Shown: one piece after another, positions 45,377-57,669 of the stretch | Layout: the number at the start of each line of letters is the position of its first letter | Position numbering within the stretch: position 1 is the first letter of the stretch | NCBI GenBank assembly: GCA_902805475.1 | Contig: CADCSX010000006.1 | Coordinates: 868,001-932,000 of the forward strand | Reading direction: 5' to 3' | DNA: 64,000 nucleotides | Source of the DNA: Entonaema liquescens | Lineage: Eukaryota > Ascomycota > Sordariomycetes > Xylariales > Xylariaceae | Notes under the pieces: generated by a model | Database searches by the model: none | Seen by the model: only the letters and a program-made list of their open reading frames with translations | Told to the model about the DNA's origin: nothing | Translations under genes and position numbers: made by a program

Positions 45377-46377
45377 ATGGCAAGACTACCAACAATATCG
45401 AGGCTAGTAGCGATACTGGTGTTAGCCCTTCATGCTCATCATGCAGTAGCATTGCCTATTGCTATAACACGGCAGATCACCCCTCGGGATATCATCGAGG
45501 CTCTCCCCGAAAACGCAACAGAAGACGACAAGAGGTGGCAGCCCGTTGCGGATTTCGACAAGACGAGCTGTTATAACACAGCAGCCATAAGTCCCGACGG
45601 CGATATTAACCCGGGAATGGACCACAACTATCCCGCCTCGGGTAAGTGCATAGACAAATTCGTACACACGGGCATTATAGGTACTCTTATACTAACTCAT
45701 TTCCATAGAATATTGTCGCAATTCCGCACGTCTCAATAACAATAACGTCTACTCGCGCAAGCGATGCAATAACAGATGGGTAAGGGACTCCCTGGAGATA
45801 CCCCCATGAATTACCAAGCCACGACAGCCACTAACCATATTATCCCCAGTGCGCTTTTATCTACGACTACTACTTTGAAAAGGACGTCGCAGCCCCCCGC
45901 ATAATCGACATCGGCGGCCACCAGCACAACTGGGAGCACGTCGTGGTGTTCGTGCAAGACGGGGAGGCCAAATACGCGGCGGTCGGAGCCCACGGGGGCT
46001 TCGACACGCGGAAGGCGGAAGACGTGCAGTGGGAGGACGGGACTCACCTGAAAGTCGTGTACCACGAGCAAGGAGGGTTCACCCGCGGATGGCGGTTTGC
46101 CGAGAAAGAAGATGATGGTAAGATCCAGAACGAGAAGGGGGTCTGGTTTCGAGGACCGCTGGTTTCGTATAACGGCTTCCCTACTACTGAACTGCGCGAC
46201 GCGTTGATGAACTACGACTTTGACAGGGGGAAGTCTATTTCGAAGCCGCGCATGGCGATTAGCGATCGCTATATCAGGGATAATTTGAACTGGGCTAAGG
46301 ACGACATGATACCTGGCTTCGATTCTGGAGTTGACGATGCTGACTCGCCTGGGACCCCTGGATTCGGAGAGAATTAG
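45377..46377 (+). CDS. necrosis-inducing protein (NPP1/NLP family), secreted
   Basis: Three exons, 45377..45641, 45709..45779 and 45850..46377, with GT-AG introns of 67 and 70 nt, give 287 residues. A signal peptide covers roughly the first 25 residues (hydrophobic core VAILVLALHAHHAVAL). The NPP1 domain follows, with AFIYDYYFEKD and a heptapeptide at residues 135-141. NLPs are secreted proteins that, in active members, bind plant sphingolipids and damage eudicot membranes; the heptapeptide GHRHDWE coordinates the metal needed for this. Here it reads GHQHNWE, with Arg to Gln and Asp to Asn, so cytolytic activity is doubtful and the protein may belong to a non-cytolytic group. Four cysteines lie in the first half. 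The reading frame is intact. Confidence 0.87.
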
Positions 46378-46668
46378 TGGGAATTATACAGCTAAGGAGT
46401 TGAGAATGTATATCGGCACGCAAATACTGCCATTTATTTCACATAGAGATTTGTCACTCACGAGGATTAGTTCAAGCGGAAAGTTTTTAGGAAATATATC
46501 AATCGACGCACAGCATCGAATAACATTATACGTCATCTACCTGTCTATCCGTTCGTCTAAAGATAATATCTATCTGCGCACCAACAAATGCCCATATCAT
46601 GTTATTTAAATGTTTAAGATAATGAAACCGACCATACGCTGAAATCTATAGGGGAAGAAATTGAAGAT

Positions 46669-47698
46669 TTATACTCTTCCCTTCGCCGCTTCTTTAACAG
46701 TAATCTTGCCTTCGACCACATCCGCAACGACCTTGTGAATATCAGAGAAATCGTTGAAGGTGACAAACGGCACCTTCTCGTTCTCGCAGTACGTGACAAG
46801 GTCTGGGTATTTAGTTAGCATATCGTCTCGGAAGTTATAAGAATAAGAAAGCGCTTACCTCGCCCAGCCTTGGCAAACAGCAAATCGGTCTCCTTGGCAG
46901 CTGATAGATCTGACACTCCATCTCCGGCATAGAACATAATAGGTCGCTCTGGTAGAGCAGCATACGGTCTAATTTCGAGGGACTTGTCGTGTCCAAAGTC
47001 GCTACATCAAGCGAAAGGGTATATATTAGCTACTGGTTCTTAAACTAGACTGACTATCTGCGTAGGTACACGCGCCCCCTTAAAAGGGGGTTGTTGGTTC
47101 GCTGACAAAACGTAAAGTACAAAATGTGAAGCGTTTAGGAGAAAGTGGTAGTCACAGGAAAATAAAGCAAAGCGAATGCTCACCTATTGTCGTGGAACTT
47201 AATGTTCCAGCCATCCTCTTCATTAATGCTCTTACCAGGCCTAGCCTCAACGTCGTTGCTGACAATCTGCATATGCTGGACAGCCTCCTCGCCGACAAGG
47301 TGAGCGAGCAGAGCACGGATGATAGGCTGCATACCACCGCTTAGAACGACAACAGGAACGTTGTTCTCACGAGTCCAGGTGAAGAACTCTGCGAAGTGAG
47401 GGTCTAGCTGGACATTCTTGAGCAGGGTAGCGATGCACTGGTCGTAAGGCGTCTTGACACTATCCATCATCTCCTGGAAGCTGTCACGGAACGTACGCTT
47501 CCCGAAGAGCACGTCATGGTTGCCCTTCTTGCGTAGCTCCACGCCGAATCCTAAGTTATCCGTCATGAAGTCGTTGCTGTCCTGCAGCGTAATGGTACCG
47601 TCAAAGTCGGTGAAGAAGATGGCCTTGGGGTTAGTACGCAGCGCCGGGAGTGTGCCATTCACCCCATTGGTGCCATTGGTACCGTTCGTTTGGGCCAT
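46669..47698 (-). CDS. HAD-superfamily phosphatase (phosphoserine-phosphatase/PHOSPHO-like)
   Basis: Three exons, 47698..47184, 47001..46859 and 46802..46669, give 263 residues in one phase. Introns are 181 and 56 nt (GTGAGC...GTAG; GTAAGC...GCTAAC...CCAG). HAD motifs are complete: FFTDFDGTI with nucleophile Asp31 and acid/base Asp33, VVVLSGG (motif II), a lysine region around PGKSINEEDG/KFHDN (motif III) and FYAGDGVSDLSAAKE (motif IV). The cap after motif I is helical, as in subclass I enzymes acting on small phosphomonoesters such as phosphocholine or diketo-methylthio-phosphopentane; the substrate is not clear. The N-terminus is a Thr/Asn/Gly repeat of low complexity. Cytosolic. It is transcribed divergently from she9. 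Confidence 0.85.
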
Positions 47699-48478
47699 AA
47701 TGTCTATTTGTTATTTGAAATGGCTTTAAATCTATTAGTGTAGATGTTGTTGTTGTTGTGCTATATTGCTTCTAATATGTATTTTCTTGTTGGCTGTCTC
47801 TTATATTCTATTTCGTATATGAGGGACTTTGATCTGATATCTCAGAAAAAAAAAAGGAGTGACGTCACCCAAGAAACGAAGGGTCCTCGCAACTTTGGGT
47901 CTAGCAAACTCCGTGAGGAAGAATAGACGGAATTGAGAATATGCAGATGTGTAGATGTTCGTCGGTCAGATTCGAAAAAAAAAAAAAAAAAAAGGAGGAG
48001 CGAAATAAAAGTTTCCCAAGGGTCCACGCCAAAATGCCAACACCGACTCCGAACATATGCGACAAACAAGAGCGATCCGCGGGGTTCTTTCCTTCTGCCA
48101 CTTTTCTGCCCCTCCATCAAATTTGTCGATCGGCCATGCTTTTCTGCCAAAAGGGAAAGAACCCCCCACTGAGGCTTATTAGCGATCTTGGCAGAGCTAC
48201 CTATGCTTCTGAGTAGCGTTTTAGGTACCTATAGTACATGTAAGTAGGTACCCATGCCCCATGCTCCATGCCTTAACATTGAATGGTCAGCTTTTGGTTC
48301 CGGTAGGGCGGTGATCGGGTAATTCCCGGCGCTACTACTTCCCAACTTCTTTTCCCGGAACTACTCAGCGTCATATTCTTGTTCCCATCCCTACTTCTAA
48401 TCATAGATCTATCTCATACGCCCAATTCAACCGCAGCAAAGAGGAAGGGTAGCCCGACCCCTCCTCTAGCTTGCCTTG
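47699..48478. other. divergent promoter region of the HAD phosphatase and she9
   Basis: Shared 5' region. Contains an A-run of about 18 nt at 47976-47993 and TAGGTACCTA/GTAGGTACC words at 48221-48253. No gene. Confidence 0.55.
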
Positions 48479-49851
48479 ATGTCGACTTCTCGGGCCTTAA
48501 AGCCCATTTTCGGGTCTAGCTATCGGCTTCTTCTCGATCAATTGGCTCCTCAATCCGCTAGGAAGCTTGTCTCGAGCCGGTCATCCCCGGTATGCCCAAC
48601 CTGTCGGCATAGCTCCGTTCTCATTCTGAGCCGTCAACTTCGCTTCTCCTCATCCTCGTCCTCGTCATCTTCTTCCTCCAATTCGAATCCACCGAATCCT
48701 CCTAGGAATAGCGAGAATGATAAAAACCTACCGAAAATGACCCTATTTTCCAATTCTCCCCGCCCTTCATCGAACCGCCTCCACAACCGGAGCCCGAATC
48801 GACACCGAAGCCAATACCCCCGCCACAGCAACCACCGCCACCCCCTCCCCCAGAAGACCGCTCTACGGGGAAGCACGAGCTCCCCTCGGCCGAGAACTCG
48901 CGGCGTTCCCCTCTCAACCGCTCTCTCAGCACGTTCATGGACCGGGCGCAGACGACGCTCTTTGCCGCGTCCCAGCGGATCAATGACTTGACGGGGTACT
49001 CCGGGATCGAAACGCTCAAGTCCCAAATCAGCGGTCTGGAAGCGGAGCTCGCTGCGGCACAGGCTCGGCTACACGCGGCACGCAGCGCTTACAAGTCATC
49101 TGTAGCATCGCGATCCGCAACGCAGCGAGAAGTCACGACGTTGCTAGCGCGGCAAAAGATGTGGTCACCCACAGACTTCGAGCGGTTTACTGCGTTGTAT
49201 CGACAAGACTATGAGCTGGATGCAGCAGTAGCTGCACGGGCCGCCGAGCTCGAGGAAGCGGAACGTGAAGCCGAGCGTCTAGGCCGTGAGTTGAGCGCTG
49301 GTATCCTGAGTCGTTACCACGAGGAACAGATATGGAGTGACAAGATCCGCCGCATGAGTACTTGGGGTACCTGGGGGCTCATGGGTGTCAACGTCCTTAT
49401 GTTCCTCATTTTCCAGTTCGGTGCCGAGCCCTGGCGTCGCAAGAGGCTTGTCAAGGGGTTTGAAGAGAAGGTCCGTGAGGCTTTGGAGGAGGAACGTCGA
49501 CTCGAGCTGGCGTTGAAGGAGGCCGAGAGGGAGCGTAAGAGGATAGAAAAGGAAGCTGCCGCTGCTGCTGTTGAAACTACGGTCGTAGCGGAGGAGGTCG
49601 ATGAACTAGTTACGGCGGATTTAAAAGCGGAAGAACCGGCCGATAGTATCACGGTAGGCCCGCCCATCACATCGTGGCAAGAGTCGCTCTCGAATCCTGA
49701 GTGGTGGAGAGCCGCGTATGCCGACCTATCAAGTGATAGGAAAGTTGCCCTGAAAATGCGAGACATTTCTATAATAGTACTCGAGGGCGCCGCCGCCGGT
49801 GCCGCAACTATCGGTACCATAGCTGCCATTATATTTATCCGGAGATCTTAG
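48479..49851 (+). CDS. she9: She9/Mdm33 mitochondrial inner-membrane protein, one apparent frameshift
   Basis: The C-terminal frame (through 49851) is clearly She9/Mdm33: AASQRINDLTGYSGIE, a long coiled coil, then RRMSTWGTWGLMGVNVLMFL as the first membrane helix, a second coiled coil rich in Glu/Lys/Arg, and a final helix IIVLEGAAAGAATIGTIAAI. She9 oligomers shape the mitochondrial inner membrane and affect fission. The N-terminal frame from ATG 48479 encodes a Ser/Arg-rich mitochondrial presequence. The two frames meet at the A5 run 48722-48726: one more A would continue the presequence frame into a Pro-rich linker (EPPPQPEPESTP) and the conserved core. No GT-AG intron explains the shift. 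The same type of one-base break occurs in two MFS genes here, so an assembly error is likely. Confidence 0.82.
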
Positions 49852-50408
49852 AATAGAGCATAGTGTCGAGGGTATGTACTCTAACTTCAACACCCACAGC
49901 TGTACAACACGATATCCCCCCAAAGGACGCCCCTATCAGCGCACCATGTATATTCACCTTGTATATAATTTCGAAAAAAGAAGGATGATGTTTGCATTAT
50001 CTGCTGGTCTAATTAACGGGGGCAAACTACTATATGTCGGGGTTGACTGCGATAGCATCTGCTTGTTGTTCCTCGACGACTTCTAAACCGCGCCTAACAG
50101 TAATCGGCTTTTTTGAGTATCCGCCCAGCGAATGGCACTTCACGTAACGCCTATGTCCGTGGCACAAGTAGTAAGTACACCGTGGCCTACATTGATATCG
50201 ACCGTGCAACAGTTTGGTTTTTTTTGGATCAATGCGCCTCGAAACAAGCAGATCACCTCGCCGTCGACCACGGATCCTAGGACATAACAAAACGATTGAA
50301 ATCCTCAGCTCATCTCTGGGGCTTACTGCTGCCGCTACTGTTGCTGCTGTTGTTACTGCTCCCGCTCGCATACCTTCTCAACAAATTCTTAACTTCCAAT
50401 CTTGGCGC
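49852..50408. other. convergent spacer between she9 and pkc1
   Basis: No gene supported; 3' untranslated regions of both genes probably lie here. Confidence 0.5.
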
Positions 50409-53400
50409 CTAGTCAAAATCCGCCGTGTATGAGAATCCACGGAACTCTTCTTGCATAGCTTGCGAAAGCACTACAGCATTATTAGTATGAATGAAGTTTT
50501 AATATGAACGTAATTATCCTTACCTGACTGTACCGGCGTCAGAACCGGTGTAACACTAGTAAATTCAGAATCGAAATTGCTAGTATCTGTCGCATTCTTG
50601 ATCGTGGGCATGAAAGGAGGAGCCACCCTCTTATGATAGATATCGTCCCATACGATGTTCCTGAAAAAGGGCTGACTCATGACCTCCTGAGCATCAGTTG
50701 GCCCGCTTCCTAATCGTTGGTCGGGGTCTCTCGTAAGAAGTTTCTGTAGAATCGAGACCGACTCCCTGGGCATGTGGATAGGATAGAGCGGTTCGTCTGC
50801 AAGAATCGCGTCGTAGATTTCGTCTTCATCTTCACCTCGGAAAGGTGACTGCTGTAAGAGCATCTGGTAAATTAGAACGCCAAAAGCCCACCAGTCCACA
50901 GCTCTACCGTACTTCTTATCCAGCAAGATCTACAACGATGTTAGATAAGGCAGTTAGGGATCTAACATGAAGGGCACACTTACTTCGGGAGCCATGAATT
51001 CGGGTGTACCGCAGAAAGTACCCGTTGTAGAGCCATACCACATATCCTCTTTGCACAGACCGTAATCAGCAATCTTTATATGGCCGTCTAGTGTAAGAAG
51101 GATGTTGTCAAGCTTGAGATCACGATAAATGACGCCGTTCTCATGGAAATACTTAAGTGCCAAGCAAACTTCAGACGCGTAAAATCTATCGAGAAGGTCA
51201 GCAAGTACTCTTAATGGGTATCATAGCATGAGAACCTACTGTGCACGTTTGGTGCCGAACTGTCCACGCTGGATATGAAGCATTAGATCACCACCGCTAA
51301 TGTACTCCATTACGAAGTACACCCTTGTTTCGGTTTGGAAACAGGCATGTAGGTTAGTCAGGAACGGATGACGTTCCCTATTCGCGATCAGGAACACCCT
51401 CTTCTCGGATCGGATACTTTCAACTTCGTCATTTTCAATGATAAACTCTTTCTTTAGAACCTTGATAGCGTAAAGTCGTCGTGATTTCTTCGTTTCAGCC
51501 AACATAACCTTGCCAAAGTTACCCTTTCCGAGAACTGCGAGGAAATTAAAGTGGTCCAATCCAATACGTTGACCAGTTCCCGGGTCAGTTGCGGAGGGCA
51601 AAGGTTTTCTTGAAGGGGGCGGTAATGTAGTACTCGACGTTAGGGAGGGGGTTTCCTGAACTGGCTGTGGTTTTGAAGCCGGTGCAATAGGGGGGTACAT
51701 CTGCTGTTGTTGCATTTGAGGCGGTGGGGATTGCGGTTGCTGGGCCGGGCGTTGTTGTTGTTGTTGTTGTTGTTGTTGCTGCTGCTGCTGTGGTATTTGT
51801 GGCTGGCTTGGAGGGTAATTGGCAATATTTGCGTACGCTGCCGGATTATATTTCGGCTGCGAAGGCACATTATAGGATTGGTTAGCCGCGTACGGGTCTT
51901 CTGGAGTATCTGCGGTTCCGCCATAGCCACCAGTCCTGCCAGAGTAATCTGAAACTTGACCTAGGCGACCTGGCGAACCCATAGAGCCACTCATAGCAGC
52001 TGTAGCAGCGGCAGCAGCAGCACTTGAGCCGGATGAAGTACGATCAGGATAGATTGGTCTCGTTGGCGAGGCCTGACTGCTATACATAGCTTTAGCAGCA
52101 TCGGTCGCCTCCTGGGAAGCGACGCTTGGCTGGTAGGACGGTGCACCATGAGTGCTGTAGGGTGACATCGGACCCGATGATGCACTTGTAGGACTGCTTT
52201 TCCCATGTCTTAGAGTCTTATCAGTCAAGGAAGTTGCCTTTTGTTGTCGCTGTTTTGACGTTCTGATGCCTTCGAGGATCTGATTAGCCACAGCCATACT
52301 CATACCGCAAAAGTCTGGTACTAGATGCACACAATGCGCATGTGCCGTAAGCCCGCATTCTATATAAGAGTTAGTCATATCCAAATAATTAAAGGGGGAT
52401 GGTAGGTATCGATCGTACCAGTACACTTCCTGCAGTTTTTCTTTCCAAAAGGCAAGATATAACCACAGTGACAGCACCAATTAGCCGTGACGTTTGAAAA
52501 TGGCGCGAACCTATGGGGAATACGGTGGTTGATTTTCTCCTCATCTGGATCCGTTTCGGCGTTGCTTTTACTAATACACTTTGTAACCACGCTCGGATAA
52601 CATTTCGTATGGCAGGTATATTTGCAGTCCTCGCACTGCATACCCGCAGAGTATTTGAGAAAATCACCGCAAAGAGCGCAGCGCATAATATTGTAGAATT
52701 GGTGCTGCACGAACTTGTGTCCGTACATTTCGTGTACTTCTTCTTTGCGCTGGCGAATAGCGCCCTTTCGCCCAAGACCAAGGTCGACTGGCCTGCGATC
52801 TTTACTTTGCTTTATGAAGTTAAGCGATAGATGAATGGCACCTGTGGGTTCTAGGTTAAACCACGCATCGATTGGTTGAGAGGTGACCTGGGGAACTGCT
52901 TGCGGTCCAAACTGCTGCGGGCTCGGACTAGCGAGGCCAGGAGATGTAGGTCCAGTATCAGCTTGCGGTGTCTGCGGTGGGTTCATTGGAAACTGAGGCG
53001 GAGGCACTCCAGGGCCTCCTCCCATCCTATCGGCAGATACCCAACCAGAGTTGCTAACCTCAGCCTCGATCCTCTTTTTTCGCATCTCTTCCACGATATC
53101 TGATATCCGCACCCATAGCATGGCAATAGGTAACGCATGTTCACCAGGTTTATCGTAAACTGTAAGTTCGATCTCGTTTGCCTTATCCACCTCGATATTG
53201 TGATATTCAGCTTCCCATCGATCGGTACGTGACACTCTTGTTCGTGCAACAACATTGTCCTCGACCTTGATAGCAACGAAGGTTTCTGGCCCCCGTGAGA
53301 ACCGCCCGGTACTAGCATGATCCACATCTCGTACTTGGACAATTCGAATGGAAAGCTGTCCAGTTAACGGTTTGCGTAAGTTGGGCATATTGATACTGTC

Positions 53401-54308
53401 ATCTGTGAAATAGAGTTGTTAGCATAGACTATGAGCCCAAAATTGCAGAGTGGGGTAGCGAACCATCAGGGGAATCAGCTGAATCCAAATCATCTATATG
53501 AAGCTCTTCGTATCTCTTTAGTGCCTGCTTCAAGAGATGGATCTTCTGTTTACTCTCAACCCTTCTTGCTGCGGCGTCAGCCTTGCTTTTTCGATCACCC
53601 TCCATGCCGTAGAGCTGGACCATTTTTTCTACGCCCTTGAGATATTGCTCCTCGACGTTAAGCTTAAACTGGATTTGCGAGAGCATGAGTTGGATTCGAG
53701 GACCGAGATAAGGGGTATCATATTTAATAAGATCTGGTGACAAATGTAAATCAGTTTTACTTGTTGCATTATAGGGGCCACGATATAATTTGCGATCATA
53801 GGAACGGGAGGGAGAGGAGGGGCGACAAACCTAACTTGGTAAAGTTCGGCCTCGGTTTTGGAATCGTCGAAGATGGCCCTGGGGGTGCGTAAGGATGTCG
53901 TGGTGGCATGATATCACCATGGCCGCCGATTTGGCTATAAGGTAATGAGCCATATGAGCCCTGATCTCCCGACCACGCGCCGGCATCTTTAGGCGGAGGC
54001 GGCGGTGCTCCCTCGCCATCACGCATGTCGAGGCTGCTAGGACGTAAGGAGCCAGCCGCGGTAGAACTTGAACCGACACTCATATTGTCTACACCTTGTC
54101 CCAGACGCTTCATCTGTAAATCGCGAAGCTTCTCTTCGAAAAACTGGAGATTTCGACGACCCTCTCGCATCTGGCTATCGAGGCGAGACCTAACATCGTC
54201 ATTGTTGGTCTGCTGTCGCATGGAATTGGCAGCATTGATCAAAGCTTTTTCGCGCTCGATCTTTTTGTAAATATTCGCCATGGCCTCTTCGTCGTTCATG
54301 ATGGGCAA
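50409..54308 (-). CDS. pkc1: protein kinase C (Pkc1), cell-wall integrity kinase
   Basis: Seven exons, 54308..53831, 53733..53464, 53402..52419, 52359..51240, 51185..50984, 50929..50524 and 50470..50409, keep one phase and give 1173 residues (1170 if the ATG at 54299 is used). Domain order is HR1a (NIYKKIEREKALINAANSMRQ), HR1b (exon 2), a C2-like region (LTGQLSIRIVQVRDVDHA), two C1 zinc fingers (HKFVQHQFYNIMRCALCGDF and HRFAPFSNVTANWCCHCGYIL), a Pro/Gln-rich linker with a run of 13 Gln, then the kinase: GKGNFGKV, AIKVLKK, YRDLKLDN, ADYGLCKE (Tyr in DFG, usual for fungal Pkc1), GTPEFMAPE. The AGC tail ends with FRGFSYTADFD. Pkc1 is activated by Rho1 and starts the wall-integrity MAPK cascade. 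Two intron donors are atypical (GTTTGT, GTTCGC). Confidence 0.93.
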
Positions 54309-56463
54309 GTTGGGTTGCGCGTCGTCACGCGCGGGACGGGATTGTAGGTATGTACTAAGACTTTTTGTTGTGTGTGTGGAGGAAGAGGTTAAGAGGTTAA
54401 GAGGCAGAAATGCGGGCGGGCCGAGATAAAGCTGGAGAAAAGCTATCTCGCAACTCGGTACTGCCTACTATACTAGCCTACTACCTTGCTATCGGCGGGC
54501 CCCAGGGCACACACTACCCGCAAGCGCTAGCGTTAGCCTTGTGATAGAAGCCAGTTGATATTAGATTGAAAGCAAGTGGCAGTTGCCGGGTTGGCGTGTT
54601 GTCAAAGAGCGGGCAGGCGTGCAAGCGGGCAAGCGGGCTGGCGGGTAAGGAGCAAAGATTAAGAAAATTGGGTAGTGCGATGTCGTCAGTGTCAAGTACG
54701 CTATGTACAAGTTTGCCTTGTGTCAATGGCGGGGTTTTGTGTCTCGCATGCGGCAGGCACAAGTCTATGGTGGTCTGTGTGGAAGCTCCACTGTGGATTT
54801 TTTGGGATTTATGGATTGCGGCGGATTTTGAGAGAGGTGCACTTACACCAATAAATACCTAAGGTGTACCTAATAATTATTTAGGTATTGATGATAACCC
54901 GATGGGCGCCCTCCTTTTTTTTTTTCTTTAGTATTACTTTTAGATCTCGTATTATTCTCTGAGTTCGGTTATTAGGTATCCCCGCCACCATCAACGTAGT
55001 GCGAGAAAAGATCTTTTAAGAATAGAAGGTCATAACTATTCGTTAAGCCTCGACGAAGTGAACAGTCTATAAGAAAAATAAAAAAAATAAGGATGGGGAA
55101 GATGAGCGCCACCGGAAAGCCTGAAAAGGAAGCGTAATGCATACCTTTTAATCGGTACTTTATTATTTTAACTATATCGGTGTTAGACTTCGGCGTGTCA
55201 TCGGTTTACTAGGGAACCCAGGAAAGACAAACAAGCTATTCGGCCCATTCGAAGCCGGCCATCATAACAATAATTAATCAATCCTCAAGTTGTTCGCCGC
55301 CTGTTTAAGATCCCAAACCCACAAATCACTTGATTGGGAAGGATATAAGAAGTAGTAGAGCAGAACAGCGAATAAATATATTCTCAGAGTGTAATGCCTA
55401 GAACGGAACTGTCGTCCGGGAAAGCAAAGCAATGCCAGACCAGGTGAGATCAATCGACTCTAAAACAGCCCACGTTCCATTTAAGTAGGAAGTTGGGACC
55501 TTTTTCTCACAACTACACAGGTAGCAGCTATATACATACCTACCTATTCTCTTACTTGCGGCATACGTCTCTTTGTTTTTCTTATGCCTGGTGGCATAGC
55601 AACTATTATTTACCTTAGGTACAGATAATCAACATACGGCTTACGCTCAAATCGTAGGTACCGAAGTGGTTACATACCCAGCACATGTAGGTATCTGGTG
55701 GCTTAAAACTGACGGTCAGAATCTGCAACACAATACAAGACAGGTAAAGATCGCCAGCTATATACATGTGTGGGGGATGCGGGTCAAAGAGTCGCGGCTC
55801 GCATAGAACTATGTCAATATTTGATATTGATCTTGCCCTACGGATGTAACCATTGGGCATCACGAAAACAACAAAACTCTATCCATTTGTCGGCTAAGCA
55901 AATAGGTTGCGCGTCACCGTAGTTGCCGTCACGCAAACTATACATATCAGCTATTTAGCTAGTCGCCTTCAAGGAGTGATTCAAGGAGTGACCTGTCAAG
56001 TCAAAAGTTGATACAAGGCGGGGAAAAACCGTTGTCCCCTGGATATCACAAGCACAACAAACGACATGAAAACTTAGCCCCGCTTCACGTACATATCAGA
56101 TTGCCAAAATCAGAGGCGATGCTGCGGTTATCTTGCGATCTGTGAGTTTATCGAAGCAAATTAAGATTTCACACGTGATATGCCATTTCATTTGATGGTA
56201 TGATTTTATCGAGTTAATATAACATGAATTTTGAATAATGATGATTCTTGGGTGCCTAAGGCCGCAAACTAACGTAACAGGTTCTTCAGATTTAGACCTT
56301 ACACACAAAGCGATCCGGGGTATCAATACTATTAATATCGAGAGTAAAAATTACTCATGGCTATACATATAGGTCTTGTCCCATTTTCCTTCATATAACC
56401 AAGTCCGGGCTATTAGGATGAAATACTTAAAAAAACAGAAACTACCTGGCGGGTGCTCTTCCA
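54309..56463. other. 2.1-kb intergenic region, pkc1 promoter
   Basis: No gene supported; the frame at 54566-54862 is low-complexity and unconvincing. Contains T-runs near 54918, a CCTAAGG/TTAGGTA cluster at 54857-54890 and a repeated TTCAAGGAGTGA at about 55967-55990. Confidence 0.5.
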
Positions 56464-57669
56464 TCACGATGCTTGTCCAGGTAAAGCCGAAGTAGAGGGT
56501 ACAGCTTTTTCGTTATTCAAGCTTGTTGCGGGTTGAGCTGGCAAATAAGAGGGCTGGGGCGGTGCCGGCGCGTAGAACCCGGCGAGGTTCTGGTAGTTTT
56601 GTCCGACGGGGTTTGCTTGAGGGACAGTTGGGGCTACGACGGCTGGCCCATTAGGACCCGGGACAAACTGCCCTTGTCTCGCTTGCGACTGTTGTGGTGG
56701 CTGCGGCAACGGCTGCATCGGGACCGGATACGGATAGTAAGGGGTAGTTGGCCCCGGTGCCGGTACCGGTGGATAGTACATGCCTCCTGCCGGAGCCATA
56801 GGCCGTAGTACAACACCGGCAGGCCTCATTAAATTCCGCTTGTGCGTATCGATGCACGCCATGACGAAAAGAATGAAGTGGACAATAGTTGCCAAGCAGA
56901 AGAAGGCAGTCACAGCCTGGACCATGGGTAGATACGTGCCGTTCCGATACTGTTCGATATTGTAGTGGCGGCAGTAACTATAACTATAGTACGTATACTC
57001 ATGGACATCATCTTCGGCACAGTCTCTGATCGTAGACTGTACTGAAAGAGAAATCGTGACTGTAATGAGAACAGCGAATACGCAGGCGAGCCAGAAACAA
57101 AGATGTAGGCCGACGTGTGCTCCCGGGTGGATTCCTCGTTTCACGTCGCTTCGTGAGCGGATACCAAAGGTGATTAACTCGGCGCCGTTCCACAGAATAG
57201 CAGCGATGGTAATGGGAAAGGCATATAATGCCATGCTCTGGGCATCACCATCGTCACCGAGGAAGGCACATGACAAGGCTAGGATGACGATAGCAAAAAC
57301 GGTCGAGAAAATCGTGAGAACGAGCCTGCTGACTGTCCAGGGTTTTGAATAACGAGGAAGGACTCGGACAGGTGGCGCATAAGAGTATGGCTGAGGCTGG
57401 TAGGGATACGGCCCATAAGGTGACGGGTACTGAGGATATGGCTGCGGTAGTGGCTGCTGAGGTGCAGGCGATCGTGACTGAGCAGCTGGGTCCCCCGCCG
57501 GCCTAGGTGGTAACTGCGGTGTGCCCTCGTTCGCGGGCTCTTCAGTTTGGCCTCTTGCTACGGGAGCCGGGCCACTCTCGCGGGTTGCCGAAGCCGGGCT
57601 ACTCACAGCCGAAATTTCATCCTCATTCCTCGTTCCATTTGTCTCCTGCGGTTTCTCATTTGAAGCCAT
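56464..57669 (-). CDS. four-helix membrane protein (MARVEL-like), Pro/Tyr-rich ends
   Basis: 401 residues from the ATG at 57669. The frame stays open 38 codons upstream to 57783, but MASNEKPQE gives the usual acidic, soluble start and I prefer it. Residues 1-105 are disordered, with Pro/Gln/Tyr repeats. Four membrane helices follow: LVLTIFSTVFAIVILALSCAFL, MALYAFPITIAAILWNGAEL, GLHLCFWLACVFAVLITVTI and AVTAFFCLATIVHFILFVMAC. The loop after helix 3 has two cysteines and a Tyr-rich stretch (TYYSYSYC). The C-terminus is again Pro/Tyr/Gln-rich. The four-helix layout with cytosolic tails resembles fungal MARVEL-type proteins, but no signature is decisive. Function unknown; a plasma-membrane domain role is only a guess. 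Confidence 0.72.
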   Translation of the reverse strand: MASNEKPQETNGTRNEDEISAVSSPASATRESGPAPVARGQTEEPANEGTPQLPPRPAGDPAAQSRSPAPQQPLPQPYPQYPSPYGPYPYQPQPYSYAPPVRVLPRYSKPWTVSRLVLTIFSTVFAIVILALSCAFLGDDGDAQSMALYAFPITIAAILWNGAELITFGIRSRSDVKRGIHPGAHVGLHLCFWLACVFAVLITVTISLSVQSTIRDCAEDDVHEYTYYSYSYCRHYNIEQYRNGTYLPMVQAVTAFFCLATIVHFILFVMACIDTHKRNLMRPAGVVLRPMAPAGGMYYPPVPAPGPTTPYYPYPVPMQPLPQPPQQSQARQGQFVPGPNGPAVVAPTVPQANPVGQNYQNLAGFYAPAPPQPSYLPAQPATSLNNEKAVPSTSALPGQAS

